Origin: Reticulitermes speratus
Lineage: Eukaryota > Arthropoda > Insecta > Blattodea > Rhinotermitidae
NCBI GenBank assembly: GCA_021186555.1
Contig: JAJKFL010000005.1
Span: forward strand, 10,753,178 to 10,817,177
Length of the DNA: 64,000 bases
Direction: 5' to 3'
This document shows positions 42,900 to 52,699 of this stretch, one piece after another; the first letter of the stretch is position 1, and each line of letters begins with the position of its first letter. The notes under the pieces were generated by a model. It was given only the letters and a program-made list of their open reading frames with translations, did no database searches and had not been told where the DNA came from. Both the position numbers and the translations under genes were made by a program.

Positions 42900-43435
42900 T
42901 ACACAAAATACACGTTTTTATTTTTTACATCCATAGGTTCACTCTGTCACCATATGCAATCTAGTTTCATTCAGTCTTTTCTGTAGGTTGTAGACACTTT
43001 CTAGAAAACACACGTGTTTTAAAAATAAGAAAATTGTGACGTATATATATGTTAACCTACATAATATATAGATATTATTTCAATGAGATAATATAATCAT
43101 AGTCCTAACATATATCTATTTGTTTCGCAACACATTATATATACGAACTTCAAAATATACAAAACCACGATAAGATGCAACTACTAGCCAAGGGGGTGTG
43201 TGTTAGAACATGATATCCATGTTGACGTTTTTAACCCGTTAAATAAAACATTGACGAGCCTTTTAAGAACTTTATATACAGTGTTTTATGTATACGTCAC
43301 AATTTACTTATTTTTAAAACATGTGTTTTTTTTAGAAAGTGACTACAGCCTACACAAAAGACTGAATGAAACTAGATTGCATATGGTGACAGAGTGAACC
43401 TATGGATGTAAAAAATAAAAAAGTGTATTTTGTGA

Positions 43436-43478
43436 CCCCCTGATGATGGTCCTGTATGGACCGAAACGTATGTAGGGG
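43436..43478 (+). ncRNA. Hammerhead-like motif, right arm of FB-9
   Basis: Same structure as the left-arm copy, on the plus strand and next to the tail side. Stem I is CCCC/GGGG, stem II 5 bp with a 5-nt loop. As in other copies, one T is extra between CTGATGA and stem II. Confidence 0.6.
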
Positions 43479-43640
43479 AAAATTTGTAAACAACTAAATA
43501 GTTGAAAGTGAAAGTACATTTAGTTGGTTAATAGAAAGTGAATTGAAAATGCACGGTGAAAGTAATATAAAACTCAGGTTGTTTGTCGTCTACCTGAGAA
43601 CATGTTAGGTTTTAAAGAAGAACTGTGTTCTATGGCGATA

Positions 43641-44789
43641 GTTATTTAGTAGTCGTAAGGCCCAACAGCTTCCAGCTTTCGCGATGCTTCGAAACCTTTT
43701 GGCAGAAACAAGCTTACAGTCCGCTCGCAGACGGTAAATTTGTAATGTTGTTTAAGCGTGGAAGGGTGTGAGAATTCTCTTGGAAGCTCCCAGGCTACAC
43801 CTACAAATGCAAATCTCTGACACGTAGTTGTTTTAAGGCAGTTCAACTGTATGTGTACCTTGCGTTAATTGAATGTAGTAGAACCACGCGGTAGGATATA
43901 CTGAAGAAAGTTTAAATTGAATATATTGCCGTTTATGACGGCTCTGTTTCAAGGTTTTGTATTGATTCCAGGGTAAGTAATTCTGTACGCTGTATCTTCA
44001 GCTACCGCCCAAGGAATGAATATGTTTAAATTCTAAAATCAAGTACTTTACTCAAATTTCATTTTAATATAACAGGATTTTTGGGACAGAAACTTATTCC
44101 GAAATTTCGCATATGCCTTACTTAAGCTTCTATTAAAAGTACAATATTTACAAAAACTGTCTTATATAGCTTGAAATGGCCTCTCATAACTCCTGTTATA
44201 TATTTAGCAGTTTCCTTATGAACATTACGAGTTACAATAAACCAAAATCACATATCTAAATTCGTAAAGCAGATGAAAGATGCGAACAGGTGGAGCCAAG
44301 GATGGACAGGAGACTAAACGTCCTCTTTTGACGTTAATTTTTTACTGATCCTAAGAAATAAACTGTAAATTTTCTCGAAGAATCACAACGTGCGCCTCCC
44401 ACAGGTGAAGCCTCCATGTCCTTAGCTCCACTCCTCGGTGTTAGATGCAAGACAGTCGTCAACATCACGTTCCCTTCGTCTTAACCTCCATTGTTACAAA
44501 AATCGTTTAGATTTTGCATCACATTCACTTAGTATTTCTGCCGCGTGTCCGTCCATTGTCACCTAGCACCTAGTCCGTAACTTCTTTGATATTGCAACTT
44601 AAATTTGTGGCATGTTTTTGAATACTTAGCTCGCAGTCAACAAGGTCTGCAGGTCTCATACATCTTTATCCCTTAGGGTTACATCTGTACCTAATAATGC
44701 ATTCATAAGTAGTTTCCCTTCCCACTTTCTTTTTACTTGTGGAGGAAAACGGAGTCACGTAAAGCAGCGATTTATTTTATCATATTTCG
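43641..44789. other. No recognised feature
   Basis: No motif or repeat named; short frames only. Confidence 0.35.
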
Positions 44790-45325
44790 GAATGTCGTGG
44801 TGTCGGTAGTAGTTGTAGCAGTAGTATCAATAGTGTGGTAGTAGCAGCAGTAGTAGTAGGAGCGGTAATAGTTGGTAGTAGTTGTAGTGGTAGTAGTAGT
44901 AGCTGCAATAGTTGGTAGTAGTTGTAGTGGATAGTATAGTAGTAGCAGCAATAGTTGGTACTAGTTGTAGTAGGTGGTAGTAGTAGTAACAGTAGTAGTG
45001 GGTGGTAGTAAATTCTAGTAGCAACAGTTGTAGTGGCAATAGTAGTAGTAGTGATGGTGGTAGTAGTGGCGGCCGTAGTTGGTCATAACAGCAGTGGAGA
45101 ATAGTAGTGGTTAGCGGCAATGGTAGTAGTGGTAGTAGTGGCGGCATATTTGGCAGTAGTAGTAGTAGGTGAGGCATTGGTAGCAGTAGTGGTAGTAGTG
45201 GCGGCCATATTTGGCAGTAGTAGTAGCGGCAGTGGTAATAGTAGTAGTGGGTCTTGGCAGTAGTAATAGTAGAAACGGAAGTAGTAACGGCAATAATTGG
45301 TCGTGGCAGTAGTAACAGTAGCCAC
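44790..45325. repeat. GTA/TAG trinucleotide-rich low-complexity block
   Basis: About 530 bp made almost wholly of GTA, GTG, GCA and GCG triplets, as in GTAGTAGTAGTAGC. The apparent open frames of 166, 80 and 99 codons on the minus strand (Leu/Pro/Thr/Tyr-rich) arise from the triplet composition and should not be taken as proteins. Confidence 0.9.
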
Positions 45326-46584
45326 AACGCACCATTGCTGTTAACTTAAAGGAGGACAACACGAATCCTATCGACTGAACAAAGCTACAGCGTAATCCCA
45401 TCAGCCGCATGAACTGAGAACATTTAGACGCGCATACTTTTATGAAAGAATTTGATTTTATTGCTCCGTCTTTAGTGCATTAAACTTCTTCGCCCATTGA
45501 TTGCGAAGATTTTATTGAAATTACTGCGCATCGTGAACTTGAGAAATGCAGTCAATTTCGATAGACGCCCCCTCCATCTGTATTTCCAGCTATAATGAGA
45601 CATCCCTCTTGCTTGATTGCGAACGCCAACATGACGGCAGCTTTCAATCTGAACGACAGACATTTAATCAAACACAATCCAATCTCCTTATAGGTAGTGC
45701 GGGAATCTCGTCCAGAAATATTCAGGTTACTCGCATTTTTGAAGCCTCAAGCCAGCAACCCGACCGCTGAACGGTAATAAAGCGGAGCTGTGAGAGGTGG
45801 GCTACAGAATTCTGTATTTCATTTTAGCAGTTATATCTGGCCCGAGTTCAAACACACCGACTCACTCCACAATGATTTCCATAATTACGTAGGTTTCATT
45901 TATTATTTTACTCACTTCCTTTACGATATTATTTAGTTCTTGGTTACATAACGACGTTTTTTCCATTGCATGCACTTTCTGGCGTAAATTTGTGTGTTTC
46001 CTCTCACGGAACTTGTCGCTATTGTCTCTGGTTCGATTCAAGGTTGGCCCACCTTCTTTCTTCCAGCTATATCGTGTGATGGTTCTCAGGGATGGGTGTT
46101 TTCTTTGAGGGTTCCAGTTTCGCTCAGGACACGACTGTGAGTTTAATGGATGGCGAGAAACATTAGGACAATACGGATATCCTTTAGGAACATGCGTGTG
46201 TGTGTGTATGTGTGTGTGTGTGTGTCGAATGTCGCTGAAAATGCAACGAAATAGCATCACCGTTTTCCTTGGGGGGTGATAAACACTTTATTACATTATC
46301 TTCTGTCATCCGGATGAGTAGGATGCCAAGCTGGTCACTTCACATAGACGGCTATTTAGTCACTTTGTATTAGCGCAGAGGTGACAATTCAAATTGCTGT
46401 TCTAAATTATCGTGTCGTTAATCTTGGGTCGAAAACTAAATAAAGGTTTGTACTGTTCTAATGCTACCGACATTTACTAGCCAGCGTTTTCTGTTCTCTT
46501 CAAAAGTCTAACACGAACTCATTTTTCCTGCAACAGCCAAAACCTTGCCATGATATGTTCGCCGATATCTGATTAGGAGCTTTC
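45326..46584. other. No recognised feature; GT microsatellite
   Basis: A GT run at about 46194-46224. The 132-codon minus-strand frame at 45862-46260 begins in that microsatellite and has no domain. Confidence 0.4.
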
Positions 46585-46599
46585 AGTAAAAAAGAGATA

Positions 46600-46995
46600 T
46601 CATTGGCCATTAAGGGTCGAACTCGGTGGACTAGTGGTTAGCGTGCTCGCCACTGGACCCAAGGTCGATGGATTTTTAAGGGTGATAAAAATCCGGAGTA
46701 CCACTTCCTTCGGAGGAGAAGTAAAGCCGTCGGTCCCATGTCGTAGATTTACGGCATGTAAAAGAACCTTACGGGCATGAATAGAACTAGTAATGCTCGT
46801 AAGCAAAATTCAGCGGCCATTTCTCACCCAAGCCTCCTGACTGACTGCCAGATGGCTCTGGCAGTCACGTCAGGATTGAGTCGAACAGCGCGGCCAGTGG
46901 TCTGGTCACTCACTGCCACAAATGCACAAGACCAAGTAACCTCGAAAAGAGGAGGCCCAAGCCCATATAGGGCTGTCGAGCCATGGTTATTATTA
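46600..46995 (+). mobile_element. SINE family C, sharing its 3' tail with family B
   Basis: Head GGTGGACTAGTGGTTAGCG (A-box-like) and AAGGTCGATGG in the B-box position, then a body unrelated to family B (GGAGTACCACTTCCTTCGG; GTAGATTTACGGCATGTAAA). The last part, ACCTCGAAAAGAGGAGGCCC, AGCCCATATAGGGCTGTCG and AGCCAT, is nearly the same as the end of family B at 41540-41590. It ends in a TTA repeat. Confidence 0.8.
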
Positions 46996-47029
<34 letters not shown>

Positions 47030-47031
47030 GG
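46985..47031. repeat. TTA microsatellite
   Basis: A (TTA)n run of about 45 bp forming the 3' tail of the family C SINE; a smaller AAT run lies at 47478-47515. Confidence 0.9.
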
Positions 47032-47636
47032 CCATTAAGGCCCTTGGTCGAACATAACCTAATAATGTTACTTTTTCTTTAATTAAAATGTTCAGTTGTG
47101 AGTGGTCATTTTAAGTTTCATAACATTCCATTCCTCCGGCTTATTGTCGCTGGGGCGTTTGTGTCGTCTTTTCGCCGAAACCTACCAAGCCAAACATTCT
47201 CCCATGCTTTATAATTAACACAAGTATGCGTGCGGCTCCTATCGAAAAACATTTTTGTCAAATTTGTGATACGGAACCCCATTTAGGGTTCCCTTTCTTC
47301 CCTTTTAAAACTCCTTGTAGCAATCGGCATTCACCAGGAAATTTCATCTCCGCCATCATTGCAACATGCATATGCATGAGCACGTGCAGTGTGCGAATAG
47401 TAATGAATAAATGTGCTTGATTTAAATTAGTATTCATGGAAGACTGAACCGGTGTGGGTGAAACGACTGTAAGTTAATAATACTAATAATATTACTAATA
47501 ATAATAATAATAATCGGATAATACATGGAATGAAGTAGTACTAGTATTTTTATGTTGTATATACAGTGCATTTTATCATGAGTATGTTAACATACTTAAC
47601 ATAGTACTAGCATATTTACTTAAATTAACTCAAAGT
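47032..47636. other. No recognised feature
   Basis: AT-rich sequence with an AAT microsatellite near 47495. Confidence 0.4.
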
Positions 47637-47935
47637 GCGGGGCACGCGGTGGCGCAGCTGCTTGAGGCGCTGCGAAGCCGGAAGTTCGTGAGTTCGATTC
47701 CCGATGGTGTCATTGGAATTTTTCATTGACGTAATCCTTCCGGCCGCACTATGGCCCTGGGGTCGACACAGCCTCTAACAGAAATGAGTACCAGAAATAT
47801 TTCCTCGGGGGGTAAAGCGTAGGGCTGACCTTTCCACTTTCATGTGCCGATTATCTTGAAATTTAGGAGCCTCAACATCCTGGAACCCTCAGGACCTGTA
47901 CAGGGTTTGCTTTACCTCTTTTCTTACCTGAATGT
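47637..47935 (+). mobile_element. SINE family D copy
   Basis: GGGGCACGCGGTGGCGCAG (A-box), TGAGTTCGATTCCCG (B-box), TTTTTCATTGACGTAATCC, GGCCGCACTATGGCC, GGGGTCGACACAGCCTC, then TAGGAGCCTCAACATCCTGG at the end. Nearly complete. Confidence 0.87.
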
Positions 47936-48394
47936 GCTGACGAAAACCATGAAAAATCTGGATCAGAACAGTCGGCTCCTGAGGTTTTTTACGAGGTTTC
48001 CTCAGTCACTCCAGGCAAATAGCAGCTAAATACGCCACGATTGCTGCCTTCCAAATCCCGTCCAATGAATCATTCGTCAATCGTCGTAATATTCGCCAGC
48101 GCCGTAAAGCAAGCCATAAATTCTGCAAAAGCACGAAACATCAGGAATAGCTGTTGCATTATATTGTACTGCTGGAGAATATTATCACGAAAGTGGTGTG
48201 CTATTTAACGACTCTGTGGGCTTATAAATTACACGGTCAATGTAGCAATAAATTAGACATGAGGTCCAATGTTTATGATGAACCGGGTTCGATAGGCGAC
48301 CGAGAGCCCAAGATTTTTCTTGAACGGACATCTTTGGAAAACCGCAGGCTTCTTGCAGCCTAGGGATTGGCAGTGGAACCTAATACGAACCTTG
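47936..48394. other. No recognised feature
   Basis: GGGTTCGATAGGCGACC near 48284 is B-box-like, but no matching A-box or family body is seen. Confidence 0.35.
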
Positions 48395-48605
48395 GATTTC
48401 TTATGGAGATATGGCTCCGGTCTTTCTTACGTTTCTACATTCCATGGAGGTGGGTGATGGCGTCACGCTCTGGAGAGGAGTCCTCTGTGCTGAGTGGATA
48501 GTCTCCAGAATCTGTGGAGAATGGTAAAATGTCAGTTCCAGTTGGGATTGAAAATTTGATTTTACGGTCTTCAAGAGTAACTGTGCTGACTGAGCTACAC
48601 GGCTT
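48395..48605 (-). mobile_element. tRNA-like SINE relic
   Basis: Minus strand: AGCCGTGTAGCTCAGTCAGC (A-box) and a decayed B-box near 48545, then a body with CACTCAGCACAGAGGACTCC and CATCACCCACCTCCATGG. I see no second copy of this body in the window. Confidence 0.55.
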
Positions 48606-48654
48606 CTGTAAATGTCGGTTACTAAAGAGAATATCCGCATGACTTTATGATCTT

Positions 48655-48800
48655 GAAGGAGCAGGTTAGCTTAGTCACTATAGTGACCATAATACGGTTT
48701 GAATAACCGGAGTTCCATTCTCGTCAGGGATAAATGTTTTTTTTTTCTCTCCACCTCCTCTAGACCGGCCCTGGGGTTTACCCAGCCTCTTATACAATAA
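48655..48800 (+). mobile_element. tRNA-like SINE relic
   Basis: GGTTAGCTTAGTCACTATAG (A-box-like) and GGAGTTCCATTCTCG (B-box-like), then a TTTTTTTTTCTCTCC stretch and GACCGGCCCTGGGGTTTACC, similar to the start of family E bodies. A family D SINE starts directly after it. Confidence 0.55.
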
Positions 48801-48802
48801 GT

Positions 48803-49125
48803 AGGGCACGCGGTGGTGCAGGTGGTTGAGGCACTGCGCTACAAGCCGGCAGGTCGCGGGTTCGAGTCATTGGGGTTTTTCATTGACTTAAAACTTCCGG
48901 CCGCACTATGGCCGTGGGGTCGACTCAGTCTCTAACAAAAATGCGTATCAGGGGTGTCTCCTGGGTGGTGGTGGGGGTGTAAAAGCGACCGGTGCGTGGG
49001 TCCGATAACCTTGCCATCTTCATGTGGTGATTGTCTAGAAATTCTGGGAGCCTGAACCTCCTGGAGTCCTAAGGGCCTGTTCAGGCCTGTATAGGGTTAG
49101 CTTTACCTTCACCTTTACCTTATAA
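48803..49125 (+). mobile_element. SINE family D, longest copy
   Basis: GGGCACGCGGTGGTGCAG (A-box), CGCGGGTTCGAGTCATTGG (B-box), GGCCGCACTATGGCCGTGGG, GTCGACTCAGTCTCTAAC, TGGGAGCCTGAACCTCCTGG, and GTTAGCTTTACCTTCACC then TTTACCTTA at the 3' end. Confidence 0.88.
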
Positions 49126-49529
49126 AATAGGTATGGATCTTCTTCCCTCACGGGTAAATCTGGCTTGACATGAGGCTCGCCACGAGTCTCCAGTTCCTAT
49201 TATAAAATGTGTGGAGCTCTACATGCACTTACCCAGACACATTCACTTTATAAATTAGCTGAGCATAAGAAAGACACTTGCACGTTCCAAATGTTAGGCC
49301 ATTAAATTACAATATTCAGTCCATTAATGCTGCATTTTGATCTCAGCAATTTCTGTCCTTCCTATTTCTTGTTGTCAAGTACTTTCCATCCGAGTCATCA
49401 TATTCCTCTGTAGTACAGGCTTCGTAACTTGTACAGTAACTATGTAGTGTTCTCTGAACCACCAAATCGTACCGCATTCGGCATTAGCCTCACATTACAT
49501 ACATTCCATTCGCCTTAGACTACAGAAAC

Positions 49530-50085
49530 AAGAGAGGCAATGTACGCATAACGTAACAATGAGAAGCCTTAGCGTAACCATTTTGCCATGGAAAAGCAAT
49601 AAGTATTCAATGTTATGAGTGTCGTATTCTTGCCTTAGTTATCCAGCATTCAAGGCGCATTCGCCTTATTGCGTATAGGCCCTATTGTCATCTGTGTCCT
49701 GTCTGGCTCTACCACATTTCCCACATTATCTCATGAACGGCATGATTTTTCGGAAAAAAAAAGTTATTTAGCGTGCAATATGTTTTTATTTTCTCTACAA
49801 CTTTTGTCGGTAACATTTCTCATTCTAAGAAGAATCCAGCGAGACACTATTAACGTGTACATTGGTCTTCCCCTAAAGTATCCTTTATTCTTGTCAGATT
49901 TTAATGAAACTTGAACTTTCTCGACAGATTTTCGAAAAATCAGCGAATATCAAATTTCATAAAAATCCTTCCAGCGGGAGCCGAGTTGTTGCATGCGGAC
50001 GGACAGACAGACAGACAGACATGCTGAACCTAATAGTCCTTGTCCAAATTTTGCGAACGCGCCAAAAAAAGGGGTTCCGTTGTAT
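49530..50085 (+). repeat. Dispersed repeat R570, third copy
   Basis: Matches 33290-33860: AGGCAATGTACGCATAACG, AGTTATCCAGCATTCAAGG, CTCATGAACGGCATGATTTT, GAGCCGAGTTGTTGCATG, GGACAGACAGACAGAC at 50001-50022, TTTGCGAACGCGCCAAAAAA. Class unknown. Confidence 0.75.
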
Positions 50086-51560
50086 TCATCATTGACATTG
50101 TACGAGTATACGCATATTTACTGAGATTTTCATATAATATCCCATACAAATCTATGGCAATTTATTAGAACGTGTAAGTACTCTTGTCCTTAATTGCAAA
50201 TCAAAATGAAGACTGTAAGTTTTAGAATTCAAAATCTGAAAAGAAGCGGGAAAATAATTTCAACTGATACTGTTGTTTGCAGAATGCCGATCACTCCGAA
50301 TGAGAATGCATTCTAATGCAAGAATAATACAGAATAATACTCTGATATGGCCCAAATCTGCTTCTTTCCGGCAACATTTACAATTACTTCTCTTCCAGCC
50401 AGAATATTTTATTTTACTTTTAATTGTATTAGAATCAACAAAACACAGTTAAATAGCCCACGAATTAGGGAATTTGGTCCGAAAGAGCCAATTGCACGCT
50501 CTCTTGGCTCAACGACGGAAGATATATGATGCCCAAATTAAATTTTGCCGGACCTCTGTAATGCCAGGCTCTAATGGGTTCCCTTAAACATCTCCAGATG
50601 AGAATACTCGCCGGCTTGGGAACGTCGGAACCTTTGCCTTCACTAGTCTGTCCCACATAACATTCAAATGGCTATTGTTGATCCCTAGAGCTTGTTCTGT
50701 TCCTAATAAATGGAAGCAGAGCAACGAAATGCTGAGTTGCAAATATGAATAAAAATCCTACAGGAAATTTCAAATATTTCAACACAGCAATAGCAGGTCA
50801 GAATTACGTGCACAAAAAAAGCAAAAGTAGATTAATTTCCGGAAATACTTGCTACCCTTACTAACTGAAAACTCTGTGAATGCTCTATGTAGCCTATAAT
50901 TCCTCAAGACATTTTGTCCCACATTTATATAATCCAGAGGTTCATTATCGTGTTTACAACTGTATGTATGGTTTAGTGACATTACTGGGATCAATGTGAC
51001 TTTGTTGGTTGTATTGTAACGTAGGGTTTGTTGTTTTCCTCAGACTGTACAAGCAAATCGTTGATAAGTATCCTGAAATAATCCACAGTCGTCTCATATA
51101 AAATCCTTACCTACACAGCATTCAAAATCATCCTCAGACTTAGTTGTGGCCTCCTTTACAACTTCTGAAAATGAAACAGTGCTTTAAACAACCAAATAAA
51201 CGTATGTGTTTCAACACTACAGGAGGTGTAGCATAAAGTGACTCTTCTAAAAGAAACAATTGATAAAAATGAACTATTCTTCGAACTGGGGTAAATTATG
51301 TAGATCCTCCTTCGGTATATTCTACATACACTGTAGTATGTACCTAAGTAGGAGAAGTTCTGGTAGCAGCGGACAATTAAATTGCATTGCCAGTAACATT
51401 CTTTCTATAAGGTGAAATAATAAATCTAAAAAACTATATGGAAATTTTTTAGTTTTCTTAGACACTTCCTCTAAACACTGTAGTTCATTTATACTATAAG
51501 AACATATTAAGAGCTAAACAAGTCTAATTTTACAGCATGACGAGCCATAATGCATAATGT
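50086..51560. other. No recognised feature
   Basis: Short open frames (50347-50529, 50465-50656, 50779-50994) without motifs. Confidence 0.35.
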
Positions 51561-51571
51561 GTGGTTAGGAT

Positions 51572-52395
51572 ATACAAATGTACTGGTATGCACCAACGCC
51601 CAACATCTGTTATGCCATATTAAAGGACAAAGGCGTTTCGTTGGTACTGCGTCAATGTCGGTGTCTCCTAGTCAAGTACCTTATACTTCAGCAATGTCAG
51701 TCCTTCAGATCCAAATGTCACACACCCACGTTGGAGCTTCAAGAACCGCCACCAGATGGCAGGTGACGTCGGTAGACCGAAGGTTACAGTTACACGGACC
51801 GCTACCAAATGGCAGAAGACGTAAATACACAGAATTCATTCTCACGGATAGACAGGTGATATATGACAACCACTAATTGAGGTTGCCACGGTAACTACAT
51901 AAAGGGTCACCGGGTACTAATGTTAAAGTATAATATGCATACATACACATTATTCGGGTTTCCACAATAACTACGGGCACCACTACGGAAGTATAATATA
52001 CATACACACATTCTTCAGGTTTCCGCGGTACCTACGTGAATAAGTGTGCCTTGCCTGCACGAGTCACGAGGTTCCACGGTAACTACGTAAGTGGGTGTGC
52101 CTTGCCTGCCCGTGTCGCGAGGTTTCCAGGGTAACTACGTATATGTGTGTGCCTTGTCTGCATGGGTCGCGAGGTACCATGGTAACCACGTACTTGAGTG
52201 TGCCTATCCTAAACGGGTCGACGGGAATCAGCAGACTAGTATAGTTTATACGAGCAGTCTTACCTTTCATATACAGAAAAGACCGCTGATGTAAACCATA
52301 CACTAGATTACGAGACACTGGAGATGGTACAGTAGCATCGAAAGGTTTTTCCGCCTTTAATATGATGTAACAGGTGTGACGCGTTGGTACATACA
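51572..52395. repeat. Imperfect inverted repeat flanking a Helitron-like end
   Basis: The segment 51572-51660 and the complement of 52310-52395 are related: translated in opposite directions they read NVLVCTNAQHLLCHIKG and NIVCTNASHLLHHIKGG. The Helitron-like end at 51870-52239 lies between. It may be a diverged foldback or two opposed copies of one repeat. Confidence 0.5.
51870..52239 (+). mobile_element. Helitron-like 3' end, second copy
   Basis: Same arrangement as 30452-30690: a CATACATACACATTATTCGG stretch, then several diverged ~57 bp repeats with TTTCCACGGTAACTACGT and GTGTGCCTTGCCTGC. The end is ATCAGCAGACTAG-T, with CTAG at 52236-52239. The terminal hairpin is damaged here (CGGGTCGACGGG). 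Four or five repeat units against two or three in the other copy. Confidence 0.6.
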
Positions 52396-52699
52396 ATATT
52401 TGTATGAAGTAACATGTGTAGTATCGGACACGATATTCTTTCAAATGTCACAACAGCTAAAATGGCACGTGTGCCTTTGAAAATATCCTTTCGTGTTTGT
52501 ACAGTTTTCATTAGCTCACTTGTTACAAAAGTTGCATTGTCTGCAGTCCTCATTAAAAGATTCACTACAAGCGATACACTAGATTGTTTTATGTTCTTTA
52601 AAATCCGCTTTAAATCAAGATTTCCGTCGTGTTTTACTGGAGTTGTGACTTTTGGTCTTTTATGATTTATTGAGAGAACTTTTGCCACAAGTTTTTCTG

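Larger units (their letters stand above)
42795..43566 (+). mobile_element. Foldback element FB-9, 772 bp, two intact hammerhead-like motifs
   Basis: ATAAAA(T/C)TCAGGTT at 42781-42794 and 43567-43580 is a 14 bp target duplication. The left arm begins CACTTTCTATTAACCAAC. The right arm ends with GTTGGTTAATAGAAAGTG and is followed by the single-copy tail AATTGAAAATGCACGGTGAA. Arms are inverted over at least 200 bp each (CCTATGGATGTAAAAAATAA and its complement are far inside) around a central AT-rich region. Insertion into the 3' end of a known retrotransposon copy gives a clean empty-site comparison. Confidence 0.92.
41830..43640 (+). pseudogene. Non-LTR retrotransposon C-terminal relic (family L1c), with two nested insertions
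   Basis: The frame at 41943-42161 reads VENFKFWGRTLTNINC, then KTTVLPVLLSGSETW, corresponding to the thumb and LYGCETW region. After the piggyBac-like insert (42154-42380) it continues with VLKKVFGPKWDEFTGGW and LHEFYTLASILEVIKSRK. The 3' end continues to about 42794. After the foldback element (42795-43566) the final 3' segment resumes at 43581 and ends near 43640 (AAGAACTGTGTTCTAT, compared with AAGGACTCTGCTTCAT at 63397-63412). Both junctions are confirmed by the uninterrupted copies at 59605-60055 and 62880-63420. Confidence 0.82.

Noticed and set aside
44827..45410. Long minus-strand open frames (166, 99 and 80 codons)
   Set aside because: They arise from GTA/GTG/GCA triplet repeats; composition is only Leu, Pro, Thr, Tyr and Ala in runs, without any domain.
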